DNA from: Desulfobulbus sp.
GTDB lineage: Bacteria; Desulfobacterota; Desulfobulbia; Desulfobulbales; Desulfobulbaceae
Assembly (NCBI RefSeq): GCF_030824455.1
Contig: NZ_JAVBXR010000110.1
Coordinates: forward strand, 1 to 64,000
Direction of reading: 5' to 3'
Length of the DNA: 64,000 nt
In this document: positions 36,444 to 52,800 of the stretch, one piece after another
How the letters are laid out: each line of letters opens with the position of its first letter
Position numbering within the stretch: position 1 is the stretch's first letter
Made by a program: the position numbers and the translations under genes
Notes under the pieces: generated by a model
Databases searched by the model: none
The model's input: only the letters and a program-made list of their open reading frames with translations
What the model was told of the DNA's origin: nothing

Positions 36444-36644
36444 TTACGCAGATTGGTTTTGTTTTTTTTCAGCAATTACCGTCCGGACTCTTGCTATGTC
36501 TTTTTTCAATTGACTCAGTTTCGCTGGATTTTCAAGACGTCTAATTCCATGCTTAAAGCGGAGTTTAAAAAGGTCTTCGCGCATTTCATTATCTTTCATT
36601 TGCAAATCTTCAACAGCTAAGCTTCTCAAGTCTTTTGCTTTCAT
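36444..36644 (-). CDS. rpmC: 50S ribosomal protein L29 (uL29)
   Basis: 66 residues. [20 protein letters not shown] and [20 protein letters not shown] give the two-helix hairpin at the polypeptide exit. Its ATG overlaps the rplP stop by four bases (ATGA), so the two are translationally coupled. Confidence 0.97.
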   Translation of the reverse strand: MKAKDLRSLAVEDLQMKDNEMREDLFKLRFKHGIRRLENPAKLSQLKKDIARVRTVIAEKKQNQSA

Positions 36645-37057
36645 ATCGTTTTACTCTTACTGATAACCGTTGTAGGAAACGGTAATTTAAAACTAGCGAG
36701 TCGCAACGCTTCCAAGGCCAATTCTTCAGGCACACCCTTCAATTCATAGAGAATGCGACCTGGACGAATAGTAGCCACCCAATACTCTGGGACACCCTTG
36801 CCTTTACCCATTCGAGTTTCAGCGGGTTTTTTGGTAATGGGTTTATCAGGAAAAACACGAATCCAAAGTTTTCCGCCACGTTTAACTTTGCGATTAATTG
36901 CGATACGAGCAGCTTCAATTTGTTGCGCAGTCATCCGCCCGCACCCTACAGCTTTGAGCGCATAATCTCCGAACGCCAGTTCAGCGCCACGGTAGGCCTC
37001 TCCATGCATCCTGCCTTTATGCTGTTTCCTATGTTTTACTTTACGAGGACTTAACAT
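36641..37057 (-). CDS. rplP: 50S ribosomal protein L16 (uL16)
   Basis: 138 residues from ATG 37057 ([20 protein letters not shown]). [20 protein letters not shown] and [20 protein letters not shown] are the family core that lines the A-site tRNA path. Overlaps rpmC at its end. Confidence 0.98.
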   Translation of the reverse strand: MLSPRKVKHRKQHKGRMHGEAYRGAELAFGDYALKAVGCGRMTAQQIEAARIAINRKVKRGGKLWIRVFPDKPITKKPAETRMGKGKGVPEYWVATIRPGRILYELKGVPEELALEALRLASFKLPFPTTVISKSKTI

Positions 37058-37112
37058 GTGTACAAACTCCTAGGGAAAGTCGATCAAATCGGCGGATAGA
37101 GTTAATCGTAAA

Positions 37113-37778
37113 TCAATTAGCCGGCGAGGCATGCTCACCTGCACTCTCTGTGTCCGCGAGAATCTCACCTTTGAATATCCAAACCTTAACACCGATTATG
37201 CCGTAAGTCGTTTTGGCTTCAGCTGTTCCATAATCAATATCAGCGCGTAACGTATGCAATGGCACTCGGCCTTCTTTAAACCACTCCGTGCGCGACATTT
37301 CTGCGCCGCCAAGCCGACCTGAACAGGAAATTTTGATTCCTTGAACACCAAATCTCAGGGCCGAGTTGATTGACTTTTTCATGGCCCGACGAAATGCGAT
37401 GCGGCGTTCAAGCTGAGTGGCTATATTTTCAGCCACAAGTTGAGCGTCAGCTTCAGGGCGCCGCACTTCTTGGATATCGATAAAGCAATTCCGCTTGAAC
37501 TTCTGTTCGAGATCCTTTTTGAGCCCTTCAATCTCCGTCCCTTTTTTTCCGATAACAATCCCAGGACGCGCGGTGAACAATTTCACTTTAACCTTTTCAC
37601 CGGTTCGTTCGATAACGATCCTTGAAACACCAGCATGAAAGAGTCGTTGCTTCAGATACTTTCGTATAAGTTGATCCTGATGCAAATTGCTGGCGTAATC
37701 TTTATCAGCATACCAAATAGATTCCCAAGAGCGTGTAATATTAATACGCAGTCCAATGGGATTGACTTTTTGTCCCAA
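37113..37778 (-). CDS. rpsC: 30S ribosomal protein S3 (uS3)
   Basis: 221 residues, starting at TTG 37778 behind GGAGGATTATC. The start [19 protein letters not shown], the KH domain ([20 protein letters not shown]) and the C-terminal [20 protein letters not shown] with [15 protein letters not shown] identify it. It lines the mRNA entry tunnel. Confidence 0.97.
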   Translation of the reverse strand: MGQKVNPIGLRINITRSWESIWYADKDYASNLHQDQLIRKYLKQRLFHAGVSRIVIERTGEKVKVKLFTARPGIVIGKKGTEIEGLKKDLEQKFKRNCFIDIQEVRRPEADAQLVAENIATQLERRIAFRRAMKKSINSALRFGVQGIKISCSGRLGGAEMSRTEWFKEGRVPLHTLRADIDYGTAEAKTTYGIIGVKVWIFKGEILADTESAGEHASPAN

Positions 37779-37827
37779 GATAATCCTCCGTTCCCTTCTA
37801 GTAGTGTCAAAAAGTGTCGATTATTGG

Positions 37828-38160
37828 TTACGCTTCATCGACGATCACGGTGATGTGGCTCGTGCGTTTAAGAATTCGGGTAGCTCTTCCCTGTGCCCTA
37901 GGGCTAAAACGTTTTAACATTGGGCCACCGTCAACGGAAATTTCCTTCACATACAAGGTATCCACGTCAACAGAATCCGTCTGATCAGCGTTGGCGACAG
38001 CCGACTCTAATACCTTGCGAATAATTCGCGCGGCCTTTTTAGGCATGAAACGCAAGGTGGTGACAGCTTTCTCGGCATTCATGCCACGTATAACGTCTGC
38101 CACAAGGCGCGCTTTTTGTGGTGAAATCCGTATATATTTTGCGACGGCTTTTGTTTCCAT
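37828..38160 (-). CDS. rplV: 50S ribosomal protein L22 (uL22)
   Basis: 110 residues from ATG 38160, seven bases after AGGAG. Starts [20 protein letters not shown] and ends with the tunnel-lining hairpin [20 protein letters not shown]. The residues of this hairpin linked elsewhere to macrolide resistance look like wild type. Between rpsS and rpsC. Confidence 0.97.
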   Translation of the reverse strand: METKAVAKYIRISPQKARLVADVIRGMNAEKAVTTLRFMPKKAARIIRKVLESAVANADQTDSVDVDTLYVKEISVDGGPMLKRFSPRAQGRATRILKRTSHITVIVDEA

Positions 38161-38202
38161 CGTTTTCACTCCTAAGGATCTTGCTGCAAGATCAGTTATT
38201 GC

Positions 38203-38475
38203 TTATCTGCCTTTTTTGTCTGACGCATGCCCATAATATGTCCGGGTAGGAGAAAACTCACCGAGTTTGTGCCCTACCATATTTTCGCTGACATAAACGG
38301 GAATAAACTTGTTCCCATTATGAACTGCGAAAGTCAAACCAACCATTTCCGGCAATATATCAGAGCGTCTGGACCAAGTTTTAATGACCTTGCGCGAGCC
38401 AGCCTCTTGAGCCTGCTCAACTTTCTTCATCAGATGGCCATCTACAAAAGGACCTTTTTTAATGGATCGAGCCAT
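38203..38475 (-). CDS. rpsS: 30S ribosomal protein S19 (uS19)
   Basis: 90 residues from ATG 38475: [20 protein letters not shown], then [20 protein letters not shown] and [18 protein letters not shown]. Forms the head contact with S13 and the large subunit. Between rplB and rplV. Confidence 0.98.
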   Translation of the reverse strand: MARSIKKGPFVDGHLMKKVEQAQEAGSRKVIKTWSRRSDILPEMVGLTFAVHNGNKFIPVYVSENMVGHKLGEFSPTRTYYGHASDKKGR

Positions 38476-38493
38476 AATCTATCTCTCCCTTCA

Positions 38494-39315
38494 CTATTTC
38501 CGCTTATTGACGATGTCACGATCAGATGTTTTTCGCTTCCGAGTTTTGTATCCTTTTGTCGGCATGCCCCACGGTGAACAAGGATGGCGTCCGCCGGAGC
38601 TTTTTCCTTCACCACCGCCCATGGGGTGATCAACCGGATTCATTGCGACACCACGAACAGAAGGACGAATCCCTTTCCACCGAGAGCGCCCAGCCTTACC
38701 CAGTTTCTGACTGCCGTACTCTGAATTGCCAACTTGTCCAATGCACGCCCTACAATCTTTATTAAATCTTCGTACTTCCCCAGAGGGCAACTTAACGAGC
38801 ACTTGATTTCCGTCTTTAGCCATCAATTGAGCAGAAACGCCAGCTGACCTGACGAGTTGAGCTCCTTTGCCAATTTTCATCTCAATATTGTGGATAACGG
38901 TACCCAATGGAATATTGATCATAGGCAAACAATTGCCTACCTTGATGTCAGCCCCTCCGCCGGCGACAACAGTGTCGCCAACCGCGATCCCATTTGGCGC
39001 CAGAATATAGGCGCGCTCACCGTCTGCATAGGTTAAAAGAGCCAAGTTGGCAGAACGATTGGGATCGTACTCAATCGCCGTCACTTTTGCAGGGATTTCA
39101 ACTTTATTCCGTTTCCAATCAATAATTCTATATTTCCTTTTATGCCCGCCACCTTTGTGACGAGCCGTAACCCGCCCATAAGTGTTACGCCCCCCTGTCT
39201 TTCGCAGTGCTGACGTGAGGCTTTTTTCAGGCTCTTTTTCAGAGAGATATGCCTGATGGATAGAGACGTGGTGTCGATTTCCAGGTGATGTCGGTTTATG
39301 GATTTTTATAGACAT
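38494..39315 (-). CDS. rplB: 50S ribosomal protein L2 (uL2)
   Basis: 273 residues from ATG 39315. Contains [20 protein letters not shown], and the conserved catalytic-centre region [20 protein letters not shown] with its essential histidine, followed by [19 protein letters not shown]. Needed for subunit joining and peptide bond formation. Confidence 0.98.
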   Translation of the reverse strand: MSIKIHKPTSPGNRHHVSIHQAYLSEKEPEKSLTSALRKTGGRNTYGRVTARHKGGGHKRKYRIIDWKRNKVEIPAKVTAIEYDPNRSANLALLTYADGERAYILAPNGIAVGDTVVAGGGADIKVGNCLPMINIPLGTVIHNIEMKIGKGAQLVRSAGVSAQLMAKDGNQVLVKLPSGEVRRFNKDCRACIGQVGNSEYGSQKLGKAGRSRWKGIRPSVRGVAMNPVDHPMGGGEGKSSGGRHPCSPWGMPTKGYKTRKRKTSDRDIVNKRK

Positions 39316-39359
39316 TGCAATTCCTATAATCTCTGCTGACCTTAATCAATAAATTTGGA

Positions 39360-39650
39360 TCAAAGCTCGTCGAGAAAATTAATTTTCCCTTCGGACAAGG
39401 TGATATATGCTTTTTTCCAATCACTCGTCTTCCCAGCGGATCGAGCACCTACCCGTTTTTGCTTCCCCGTCATATTTGTTGTCGCAACTTTTGCCACCGT
39501 TACGCCAAACAAGCTCTCAACCGCATTTTTTATTTCAATTTTATTTGCGCGTCGGTCGACTTTAAAAATGACTTTTGACTGAGTTTCCTGAAGCGCGTTG
39601 CTTTTTTCAGTCAAGCATGGGCTTTTGATTACATCATAAATAGCCTTCAT
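39360..39650 (-). CDS. rplW: 50S ribosomal protein L23 (uL23)
   Basis: 96 residues; the ATG at 39650 overlaps the rplD stop by four bases. [20 protein letters not shown] and [20 protein letters not shown] are typical. L23 sits at the tunnel exit, where trigger factor and SRP dock. Confidence 0.97.
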   Translation of the reverse strand: MKAIYDVIKSPCLTEKSNALQETQSKVIFKVDRRANKIEIKNAVESLFGVTVAKVATTNMTGKQKRVGARSAGKTSDWKKAYITLSEGKINFLDEL

Positions 39651-40270
39651 ACCATCAACCTCTCTTCAATTAGGGGAAGACTAGATTGAAGCAGCATTAA
39701 TTTTGAATACTTCAAAATATCATATACATTCAATCCAGCTACCGGCAAGACTTTGTAAGCAACAGCATTTCTCGACGACAAGTTGATGTTGTCATCCAGT
39801 TCGCCTGTAACAATGAGACAATTTTCAAATTGAAAATTATTCATAACATTGACGAACTCTTTTGTTTTGGCCTCAGGCAATTCAAATTTGTCAACAACAA
39901 CCAAATTGCCTTCCAGCTTGCGAGCAGTCATGGCCATCTTGAGGGCAAGTCGCTTGACCTTTTTAGGCATTGTATAGCTATAATCTCTGGGCTTGGGTCC
40001 AAACACCGTTCCGCCACCTCGCCAAACAGGAGAGGTTCGACTGCCGGCGCGAGCGCGTCCAGTCCCTTTTTGGCGCCATGGTTTAGCGCCTCCCCCACTC
40101 ACTTCACCTCGAGTTTTGGTGCAAGCATTGCCGCTTCGCCGATTGGCTCTTTGCATACAAACGACTTCGTGCAAAATGCCCGTGTTGATTTCGACATTAA
40201 ACAACAGATCGTTTAAGTCAATTTCACCAACTTTTTCAGCTCGAATATTTAAAATATCACAAACTGCCAT
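39647..40270 (-). CDS. rplD: 50S ribosomal protein L4 (uL4)
   Basis: 207 residues from ATG 40270 with AAGGAGATTCTC upstream; the longer open frame overlaps rplC. The extended loop [20 protein letters not shown] and [20 protein letters not shown] reaches the tunnel. In E. coli L4 represses the S10 operon at both transcription and translation. Confidence 0.97.
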   Translation of the reverse strand: MAVCDILNIRAEKVGEIDLNDLLFNVEINTGILHEVVCMQRANRRSGNACTKTRGEVSGGGAKPWRQKGTGRARAGSRTSPVWRGGGTVFGPKPRDYSYTMPKKVKRLALKMAMTARKLEGNLVVVDKFELPEAKTKEFVNVMNNFQFENCLIVTGELDDNINLSSRNAVAYKVLPVAGLNVYDILKYSKLMLLQSSLPLIEERLMV

Positions 40271-40299
40271 GAGAATCTCCTTAAAAGCTGTCCAGGGGA

Positions 40300-40932
40300 T
40301 TACGCTTTTGTATAAATATTGAGTAATCCATTTTTTGCTCCTGGCACAGTACCACGAACAAGCAACACATTCTCTTCGTTTCGAATGTCGATAATCTTCA
40401 AATTTTTCTGAGTCATCGCCTCGTTGCCCATTTGGCCCGGCATTTTCTTCCCTTTCAATACTCGTGACGGCCAAGCACTGCAACCAATCGAACCTGGAGC
40501 TCTATGGAATCCGGAACCATGACTAGCGCCACCGCCCGAAAAACCATGCCTTTTCATGACGCCTTGAAAGCCTCTCCCTTTGCTCTTGCCAGAGATATCA
40601 ACGATGTCGCCAATCGCCACTACTTCTGAAAGTGTAATCTGCTGGCCGACTTCATACGCTTCGGGATTAGAGATTCTAAATTCCTTGATGTGATAGAATC
40701 CTTTCCCTCCGGATCGTTTACAATGTCCAAGCTCTGGTTGATTCATACGGGATTCTTTCTTCTCGAGAAAACCGACTTGGATTGCGTCGTAGCCTTCCTT
40801 TTGAACAGTTTTCTTTTGTAGAATTGTACATGGCCCGGCTTCAATAACAGTCACCGGAATGGATCGGCCATTTTCATCATAGACCCGAGTCATTCCTAAT
40901 TTCCGTCCTAGTATTCCTTTTGTATTCGGCAT
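40300..40932 (-). CDS. rplC: 50S ribosomal protein L3 (uL3)
   Basis: 210 residues from ATG 40932 (MPNTKGILGRKLGMTRVYDE). The glycine-rich extension KGRGFQGVMKRHGFSGGGAS followed by HGSGFHRAPGSIG contains the glutamine-site region near the peptidyl transferase centre. Between rpsJ and rplD. Confidence 0.97.
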   Translation of the reverse strand: MPNTKGILGRKLGMTRVYDENGRSIPVTVIEAGPCTILQKKTVQKEGYDAIQVGFLEKKESRMNQPELGHCKRSGGKGFYHIKEFRISNPEAYEVGQQITLSEVVAIGDIVDISGKSKGRGFQGVMKRHGFSGGGASHGSGFHRAPGSIGCSAWPSRVLKGKKMPGQMGNEAMTQKNLKIIDIRNEENVLLVRGTVPGAKNGLLNIYTKA

Positions 40933-41010
40933 CTGTCTACCTGAATTCAATTCTTAATCACTTGAAGTGATTATAATTTAATCAATCAGTTTATTGCTTG
41001 CGCCAACAAA

Positions 41011-41325
41011 TCAGGGGAGTTTTATTTCCACATCAACACCAGCAGACAACTCTAGCTTCATCAACGAATCAATGGTTTGTTGCGTTGGTTCAAGTATGTC
41101 AAGCAACCTACGATGAGTTCTCATCTCAAACTGCTCGCGTGATTTTTTGTCTACGTGGGGTGATCTTAGCACTGTATATTTATTAATGCTTGTTGGCAAC
41201 GGTATCGGACCAACAACAGTTGCTCCAGTGCGCCGTGCAGTGTCAACTATTTCGCGAGTGGACAGATCAAGCAATTTGTGATCGTAACCCTTCAATCTAA
41301 TCCGGATTTTATCTGTCGGAATCAT
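41011..41325 (-). CDS. rpsJ: 30S ribosomal protein S10 (uS10)
   Basis: 104 residues from ATG 41325 after AGGAGAGTT. Contains [20 protein letters not shown] and [20 protein letters not shown]. In E. coli it also acts as NusE in antitermination with NusB. Only ten bases separate it from tuf, so the str and S10 clusters are fused. Confidence 0.97.
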   Translation of the reverse strand: MIPTDKIRIRLKGYDHKLLDLSTREIVDTARRTGATVVGPIPLPTSINKYTVLRSPHVDKKSREQFEMRTHRRLLDILEPTQQTIDSLMKLELSAGVDVEIKLP

Positions 41326-41335
41326 AACTCTCCTT

Positions 41336-42526
41336 TTATTCGATGATTTCGCTGACGACGCCGGCACCGACAGTGCGACCGCCTTCGCGGATAGCGAAGC
41401 GAAGTCCCGCTTCCATCGCAATCGGTGTAATCAATTCACCAGTGATGTGAATATTGTCGCCGGGCATTACCATTTCCACCCCCTCTTCGAGGGTGCAAAC
41501 GCCGGTAACGTCAGTGGTCCGGAAGTAAAACTGCGGGCGATAACCGTTGAAGAAAGGGGTGTGCCGACCGCCCTCCTCCTTGTTGAGTATATACGCCTCG
41601 GCTTTGAATTTTTTGTGCGGCTTTATCGAGCCTGGCTTAGCCAGAACTTGACCCCGAACAATGTCCTCACGTTTGACGCCGCGCAACAAGGCACCAATGT
41701 TGTCGCCAGCCTGCCCTTCGTCTAGCAACTTACGGAACATTTCAACGCCAGTACAAGTGGTCTTCGCGGTAGGACGGATGCCCACAATTTCAACCTCGTC
41801 GCCGACATGGACGACGCCGCGTTCAATGCGGCCGGTGGCGACGGTGCCCCGGCCAGAAATCGAAAAAACGTCCTCGACCGGCATTAAAAACGGCTTGTCA
41901 ATGGCGCGTTCAGGTTGAGGAATGTAGCTATCGACCGCTTCCATCAGCGTCCAGATGCATTTGGCCTTTTCCTCGTCCTCCGGAAATTCCAGCGCGTTCA
42001 AAGCTGACCCCTGGATGATAGGAATGTCGTCACCTGGAAAATCATACTTGTCGAGCAGCTCTCGCAACTCCATCTCAACCAGCTCAATCAACTCTGGATC
42101 GTCGACCATGTCGCATTTGTTGAGGAACACCACCATAGCCGGAACGCCAACCTGACGAGCCAACAGGATATGCTCCCGTGTTTGCGGCATAGGGCCGTCT
42201 GTGGCGGCAACGACCAGAATAGCGCCGTCCATCTGGGCGGCGCCCGTGATCATATTCTTTATATAGTCGGCATGACCTGGGCAATCCACATGGGCATAAT
42301 GGCGCAAAGTGGTCTCGTATTCAACGTGAGCAGTCGCAATGGTAATGCCGCGCTCCTTCTCTTCTGGCGCTTTGTCGATTTCACTGAAGTCAGTGAACTT
42401 GGCCATGTTTTTGGTCGACAGAACCCGGGTGATTGCCGCCGTCAGAGTTGTTTTGCCATGGTCAATGTGACCGATTGTTCCTACATTGACATGCGGCTTT
42501 GTCCGCTCAAATTTTTCCTTCGCCAT
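41336..42526 (-). CDS. tuf: Elongation factor Tu, copy 1 (str cluster)
   Basis: 396 residues. GTPase motifs: GHIDHGKTT (P-loop), [16 protein letters not shown] and the G5 SALNALEF. It delivers aminoacyl-tRNA to the ribosome. It differs from the second copy (57815-59005) at ten residues only: positions 7 and about 40, a pair near 77-78, five within about 180-194 and one near 290. Positions linked elsewhere to kirromycin resistance look unaltered. Lies between fusA and rpsJ. Confidence 0.98.
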   Translation of the reverse strand: MAKEKFERTKPHVNVGTIGHIDHGKTTLTAAITRVLSTKNMAKFTDFSEIDKAPEEKERGITIATAHVEYETTLRHYAHVDCPGHADYIKNMITGAAQMDGAILVVAATDGPMPQTREHILLARQVGVPAMVVFLNKCDMVDDPELIELVEMELRELLDKYDFPGDDIPIIQGSALNALEFPEDEEKAKCIWTLMEAVDSYIPQPERAIDKPFLMPVEDVFSISGRGTVATGRIERGVVHVGDEVEIVGIRPTAKTTCTGVEMFRKLLDEGQAGDNIGALLRGVKREDIVRGQVLAKPGSIKPHKKFKAEAYILNKEEGGRHTPFFNGYRPQFYFRTTDVTGVCTLEEGVEMVMPGDNIHITGELITPIAMEAGLRFAIREGGRTVGAGVVSEIIE

Positions 42527-42552
42527 TAATGCACCTCAATCGGGTATAAGAG

Positions 42553-44637
42553 TTATACGCCTTTAATCTTATGTATGATTATTTCAGCTCGTTTTGCCGG
42601 AACCACAGCAAATTCACAAAAAAACATCGAAAAAGTGGCGCGGCCCTGTGTAGCCGAGCGAAGATCAGTTGAAAACCCAAACAACTCCGCTAGAGGCGCT
42701 TTGCCATGGACAACTTGCCGCCCTTTTTCAACATCAACTCCATTCACTTGCGCGCGTTTCCTGTTGAGGTCGTTGATTACCTCGCCCAAGTATTCGTCAG
42801 GAGTCACTATCTCAAGATTCATCACCGGTTCCATAAGAACCGGCTCGGCCAGAGACGCCGCTTTTCGACAAGCCATTGTCGCTGCGACGCCAAACGCCAT
42901 ATCTGTCGATTTTTCCTCATCATAGGAGCCGCCCACTAACCTTGCGACGACATCCATCATCGGATATCCGATAAGCGGCCCTGAATCAAGACTGTCAAGC
43001 ACGCCTTTTTTTATAGATTCGATATACTGTGGGGGTACTTGACTCTCATCAACCATGCATTCAAACTGGTTGCCGCTGCCTTTCGCCCCTGGCGCTATTT
43101 CTATTTCGACATGCCCATACTGCTCTTTGCCGCTGCCCATGGTTTCGAAACGTCCTTCAGATTTGGCCGTCTGAGTGACCGTTTCCCGGTAGGCTACTTG
43201 CGGCCTCCCGACGTTTGCCGAAACCTTAAAATCACGAATGAGCCTATCAACAATAATTTCGAGGTGTAGTTCACCCATACCGGAAATAATCGTCTGTCCG
43301 GTTTCTTCGCTCAAGGCGATTTTGAAACTAGGGTCCTCGCGGGCAATCTTTTCCAAGCTCTCCGCAAGAAGCGCTTCATCTGCCTTTGTTTTCGGCTCTA
43401 TGGCAACGCCTATCACCGGCTCAGGAAACACTATGCTTTCCAAAACGATAAAGTCGCCATTATCGCACAACGTATCGCCAGTGCGAGTAAATTTGAGCCC
43501 CACAATCGCACCGATATCCCCAGCGCCTATGGACGAAATCTCTTCGCGCTTGTTGGCGTGCAGTTTGAGTAGTTTCGAGATTTTTTCCGTTTTATCTTTA
43601 CGCGGATTTGCCACTTTGTCGCCTGTCTTCAGTTCACCTGAGTACACACGAATAAATGCCAAATTCCCAACGTACGGATCCGTCTGCAGCTTAAACACCA
43701 AACCACAGAACTTCTCACTCCTCTCGGGCTTGCGGACAAGCGGCGCACCGTCCTTATCCGTCCCCTCTACTGGGGGAACATCAACGGGTGACGGCAGATA
43801 CCATGCAATTGCATCTAACAAGGGTTGAATTCCCTTGTTTTTAAATGCAGAACCGCAAAGCACCGGCACGACATTCATTGCCAGCGTGGCATTACGCAAC
43901 GCAGCACGAATTTCACCGGGAGTAATCTCTTGATCGTTTAAATATTTTTCCATGACGCTCTCATCGAAGTCGGCCAACTTCTCGATGAGCGCCATTCTTG
44001 CGGCCGTTGATTCTTGGAGCAGTGCATCAGGCACCGCTTCTTCATTGATGATTTGCCCCATAGAGCTTTCATCAAATCTAAGCAGCTTTTGCGCGATGAG
44101 ATCAATTATACCTGCGAATTGATCTTCACTGCCTACGGGTAGCGATATCGCAACAGGATTCGCTCCCAAACGTTGTTCGATCTGCTGAACGCACCGGTCA
44201 AAAGAGGCCCCGATACGATCCATTTTATTAACAAAAGCAACACGCGGAATTCGATAATGATCAGCTTGGCGCCAGACTGTTTCCGACTGGGGCTCAACTC
44301 CGCCAACGGCGCAAAAAACCGCAACCGCCCCATCCAAAACCCGCAGACACCTCTCAACCTCGACAGTAAAGTCAACGTGTCCCGGGGTGTCAATTATGTT
44401 AATTTGACACTCTTTCCATCTGCAGGTTGTGGCGGCTGAGGTAATGGTTATCCCCCGCTCCTGCTCCTGCTCCATCCAATCCATAACAGCCGTGCCGTTA
44501 TGGACCTCACCGAGTTTATGCGAGCGCCCTGTGTAATAAAGAATCCGCTCTGTTGTCGTGGTCTTTCCGGCATCGATATGAGCCATTATGCCGATATTGC
44601 GAACGCTCGACAACTGATCTGTCACGGCCACAATCAA
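42553..44637 (-). CDS. fusA: Elongation factor G
   Basis: About 694 residues. It drives tRNA-mRNA translocation and, with RRF, ribosome recycling. GTPase motifs: [34 protein letters not shown]. There is no in-frame ATG before the P-loop; TTG 44637 or GTG 44631 and 44625 are the possible starts, behind a modest GGG. The N-terminus is shorter than the classical ARxxPLExxRNIG form and begins [19 protein letters not shown]. The C-terminal domains ([35 protein letters not shown]) are complete. Location rpsG-fusA-tuf is standard. Confidence 0.96.
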   Translation of the reverse strand: MIVAVTDQLSSVRNIGIMAHIDAGKTTTTERILYYTGRSHKLGEVHNGTAVMDWMEQEQERGITITSAATTCRWKECQINIIDTPGHVDFTVEVERCLRVLDGAVAVFCAVGGVEPQSETVWRQADHYRIPRVAFVNKMDRIGASFDRCVQQIEQRLGANPVAISLPVGSEDQFAGIIDLIAQKLLRFDESSMGQIINEEAVPDALLQESTAARMALIEKLADFDESVMEKYLNDQEITPGEIRAALRNATLAMNVVPVLCGSAFKNKGIQPLLDAIAWYLPSPVDVPPVEGTDKDGAPLVRKPERSEKFCGLVFKLQTDPYVGNLAFIRVYSGELKTGDKVANPRKDKTEKISKLLKLHANKREEISSIGAGDIGAIVGLKFTRTGDTLCDNGDFIVLESIVFPEPVIGVAIEPKTKADEALLAESLEKIAREDPSFKIALSEETGQTIISGMGELHLEIIVDRLIRDFKVSANVGRPQVAYRETVTQTAKSEGRFETMGSGKEQYGHVEIEIAPGAKGSGNQFECMVDESQVPPQYIESIKKGVLDSLDSGPLIGYPMMDVVARLVGGSYDEEKSTDMAFGVAATMACRKAASLAEPVLMEPVMNLEIVTPDEYLGEVINDLNRKRAQVNGVDVEKGRQVVHGKAPLAELFGFSTDLRSATQGRATFSMFFCEFAVVPAKRAEIIIHKIKGV

Positions 44638-44746
44638 TACCCATCGCTTCTATTGCACTGCTTAGCCAAAAGATAAAAGCGCGCCATCCAAGCAACCGCT
44701 TCGCGAGCAAACAGCGCCCCCCCAGACAGCAAGCAGCGAGACGCCC

Positions 44747-45220
44747 CTACCATCTGTAATGGGCAAAAGCCTTGTTGGCTTCAGCCATTTTATGCGTATC
44801 ATCCTTCTTTTTGACGGAAGCGCCTCGATTGCTAAAGGCATCCAAAAGTTCGGCGGCAAGCTTTTCAGACATTGTTTGCCCAGAACGACTTTTCGAGAAG
44901 TTTATAATCCAGCGAATGGCCAAGGCGTTGCGACGCTCTGGGCGCACCTCAACAGGCACCTGATAAGTTGCACCGCCGACGCGTCGACTTTTCACCTCAA
45001 CACGAGGACGAACATTCTCCATCGCCCCCTCGAAAATAGCCATCGGCTCCTGATCAGAAACCTTGCCGCCGATAATCTCCATCGCATCATAAAACAGACG
45101 CCGAGCAACAGTTTTTTTCCCGTCGCCCATCAATCCATTGGTAAACTTGGAAACCAACACGGAATTGAATCTTGGATCCGGAGCAACGGGCCGCTTATCT
45201 AGTAATTTTTTTCGTGGCAT
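44747..45220 (-). CDS. rpsG: 30S ribosomal protein S7 (uS7)
   Basis: 157 residues from ATG 45220: [20 protein letters not shown], then [20 protein letters not shown], and [20 protein letters not shown], which touches mRNA in the E site. In E. coli S7 represses the str operon through the rpsL-rpsG gap; the gap here is only 30 bases. A 109-base gap to fusA follows, with nothing recognised in it. Confidence 0.98.
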   Translation of the reverse strand: MPRKKLLDKRPVAPDPRFNSVLVSKFTNGLMGDGKKTVARRLFYDAMEIIGGKVSDQEPMAIFEGAMENVRPRVEVKSRRVGGATYQVPVEVRPERRNALAIRWIINFSKSRSGQTMSEKLAAELLDAFSNRGASVKKKDDTHKMAEANKAFAHYRW

Positions 45221-45250
45221 ACTATAACTCGTCTTGAATCGTGTCAGGAA

Positions 45251-45622
45251 TTATTTAGGACGCTTCGCGCCATACTTCGACCGGCCTTGGCGACGATCAT
45301 TCACACCGAGCGTATCCAAGGTGCCGCGAATAATATGATAGCGCACACCAGGCAGATCCTTCACGCGACCGCCACGGATCAGCACCACCGAGTGCTCCTG
45401 GAGATTGTGACCTATGCCGGGTATGTACGACGTCACCTCGATCCCGTTGGTCAACCTAACCCTCGCAACCTTACGCAACGCAGAGTTTGGTTTCTTAGGG
45501 GTCGTAGTGTACACCCGCACGCACACGCCTCTTTTTTGCGGACAGCTTTGCAAAGCAGGCGTATTGGTGCGATTGGTCATCTTTTTTCGTCTCTTCCTGA
45601 CGAGTTGATTAATAGTGGGCAT
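45251..45622 (-). CDS. rpsL: 30S ribosomal protein S12 (uS12)
   Basis: 123 residues from ATG 45622 behind [30 protein letters not shown] opens it. The decoding-centre loops [19 protein letters not shown] and [16 protein letters not shown] carry the wild-type lysines, so streptomycin-resistance substitutions are not seen. First gene of the str cluster. Confidence 0.98.
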   Translation of the reverse strand: MPTINQLVRKRRKKMTNRTNTPALQSCPQKRGVCVRVYTTTPKKPNSALRKVARVRLTNGIEVTSYIPGIGHNLQEHSVVLIRGGRVKDLPGVRYHIIRGTLDTLGVNDRRQGRSKYGAKRPK

Positions 45623-45691
45623 GCAGGCAGCTCCTTTAAAAAATGCGATCAAGCTCCCCTCGCAGCTGGAGGAGAACATGAAAGGACAAAT

Positions 45692-45719
45692 ATTTAATCG
45701 AATGAAGCAAAAAGGTCAA
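45692..45719 (-). promoter_or_regulatory. Possible internal promoter for the str cluster
   Basis: TTGACC and TTAAAT lie 16 bases apart on the minus strand, just after the rpoC stop. The predicted start near 45685 gives a leader of about 60 bases to rpsL. The gap of 109 bases is one of the few in the ribosomal block long enough for a promoter. The -10 matches the consensus at only four of six positions. Confidence 0.4.
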
Positions 45720-45731
45720 GCTTTATCTTTG

Positions 45732-49796
<4,065 letters not shown>

Positions 49797-49884
49797 GAAT
49801 TCACCTATTTTATATTCAAATCAACCCGTTTATACGGCGAAATCCAGATGATCTTGTTGACCATTCCCAAAGAAAGCAGGCACA

Positions 49885-52800
49885 TTACTCCTGCAATTCA
49901 ATATCGAGACATAGTCCTTTCAATTCTTTGACAAGAACATTAAACGATTCCGGCAATCCGGTTTCCAGGAAGTTGTTGCCTTTCACGATCTTTTCATACA
50001 TTGTCGTTCGGCCTTCAACGTCATCTGATTTGACGGTCAAAAATTCTTTGAGCGTGTAGGCGGCGCCGTAAGCTTCCATCGCCCACACCTCCATCTCTCC
50101 AAGCCGCTGCCCGCCAAATTGGGCCTTTCCGCCAAGTGGCTGTTGGGTTACTAGCGAGTAAGGTCCGGTTGATCGCGCATGTATTTTGTTGTCAACCAAA
50201 TGGTGCAACTTCAGCATATACATGATGCCAACCGTTACTTGATTGTCAAACGCCTCACCGGTCAAACCGTCATACAGGGTCGATTGGCCGACCTCGTCTA
50301 CGCCGGAATCAACCAAGGCCTGCCGTATTTCCGACTCCGATGCACCGTCAAAAACCGGAGTGGCCACATGAATGCCCCGCCCGTACTTGCGCATTAGGTC
50401 GAGCAATTCGTCGTCATTTAATCCTTCGGTCAAGCGATTATATTCATCCGCAGAGTAGATCTGTTGCAGTCGCTGCCGGAGCCCAGCAATTTCATTCTGC
50501 TTTGCCAGCGCCGAAAGCTGTTCACCCATTTTCTTTGCTGCAAAGCCCAAATGGCACTCAAGCACCTGGCCCACATTCATACGGGAAGGCACACCCAGCG
50601 GATTGAGCACGATGTCGACGGTGCCGCCGTCGGCAAAAAACGGCATATCCTCTTCCGGCAACAGCCGAGAGACGACGCCTTTATTGCCGTGACGACCGGC
50701 CATCTTATCGCCGACCGCAAGTTTACGCTTGGTGGCGACATAGATTTTTACCATTTTGACAACACCTGGCGGCAGATCGTCACCTTTTTCCATCCGCTCG
50801 ACAATGCCCTGGTATCGTCCACGAACAATGGAAGCCTGACTGTTGTAGCGTTTAAAAACCGCGTCAATCTCTTCCTCATATTTTGCCTTCTCGGAAAAAT
50901 CCATATCCCGCAAATCGGCAAAACTGATTTGGCTGACTATTTTTGGCGTTAACTGCTTGCCCAATTTAAGAATAACCTTGCCCTTCTTGTCGGTAACGTC
51001 GCTCTTGGCGGTACGCCCCTCGAGCAACACCCCAAGAGCGTTGCGAACGCCGTTTTTCAGGCTCTTCAACTCGTCTTCCATGTCTCGATTGAGGCGCTCA
51101 ATTTCCATCTCCTCAATCATCAGGGTGCGCTCATCCTTGTCGACCCCTTTTCTGGAAAACACCTTGGCGTCGATCACAACACCTTCAACACCCGGCGGAA
51201 CCCTGAGCGAGGAATCTTTAACATCGCCGGCTTTTTCACCAAAAATGGCCCGGAGCAATTTCTCTTCAGGGGAAAGCATGCTCTCGCCCTTGGGGGTCAC
51301 TTTGCCAACCAGCATATCGCCGGCGCGCACCTCAGCGCCGATGCGAACGATGCCGGAATCGTCGAGGTTTCGCAGGCCTTCCTCGCCAACATTGGGTATG
51401 TCGCGGGTGATCTCTTCTTTTCCGAGTTTGGTGTCCCGCGCCATGGTCTCGAAAATTTCGATGTGAATGGAGGTAAAGGTGTCCTCCTTCAACAAACGCT
51501 CATTGATCAGAATCGAATCTTCAAAGTTGTACCCGCGCCACGGCATGAAAGCGATGGTCACATTCTTGCCAAGGGCCAATTCGCCAGCCTCGGTCGATGG
51601 TCCGTCGGCTAGCACGGATCCTTTAACAACCCTCTCGCCAGGGAAAACAAGCGCTTTTTGGTTGAAGCAGGTGTTTTGGTTTGATTTCTTGTATTTAGAC
51701 AGGTGATAAACCCCGATTCCAGTGTCAAAGCCGTCAATGCCTGGCTGATCGTAACGCACAACAATTCGGTTCGCGTCGGATTCCTCGATAACCCCTTCGC
51801 CTGCAGCAAGCAAACAGGCTCCTGAATCTCGGGCAACGAATTTCTCTACGCCTGTTCCCACCAGCGGTGAACTAGTTTTCAGCAACGGCACAGCCTGACG
51901 CTGCATGTTGGAGCCCATGAGCGCGCGGTTAGCGTCGTCGTTCTCCAAAAATGGAATCAAAGAAGCGGCCACCGACACCATCTGGTTGGGAGCGATGTCC
52001 ATCATGGTGATGTCGTCTGCCGCAACCATGGCCACCTCACCCTCTTGACGCGCGATCAGGTAATCATCGCTGAGTCGATGATCATCCAACGCCACTTTGG
52101 CTGGGGCGATCACGTGGTCTTTTTCCTGCAGCGCCGACAAGTATTTATATTCGTCGGACACTATACGATCACGAACATACCTATAAGGCGTTTCGATAAA
52201 TCCATAAGGATTGACGGTTGCATAGGTTGCGAGACTGACAATGAGTCCGATATTCGGACCCTCAGGGGTTTCAACCGGGCAAATCCGACCATAATGGGTG
52301 GGGTGGACGTCGCGCACTTCAAAGCCGGCGCGTTCACGGGAAAGACCGCCAGGTCCCAATGCGGAAAGTCGTCGCTTATGGGTAACCTCGGACAGGGGAT
52401 TCGTTTGGTCCATAAACTGAGACAACTGACTGGTGCCAAAGAACTCCTTAATTGCCGATGTCACTGGTTTAGGGTTGACGAGATCATGCGGCATTAAGGT
52501 TTCAATTTCCTGCAGGGTCATGCGTTCTTTGATGGCGCGCTCCATCCGAACCAGCCCCATGCGGAACTGATTCTCGCAAAGTTCGCCCACAGTTCGCACC
52601 CGGCGATTGCCCAAGTGATCGATGTCGTCGCCGTCTTTTAGTTCATCCTTGATTCGCACCAAATATTTGACGCTTTTGACGATGTCTTCCTGGGTTAAAG
52701 TACGCACCTCAATGGGTGTGTCGACTTCAAGCTTGGTGTTGATTTTATAGCGCCCGACCTCGGATAAATCATAGGTGGCGGCATTGAAAAACAAATTGTC

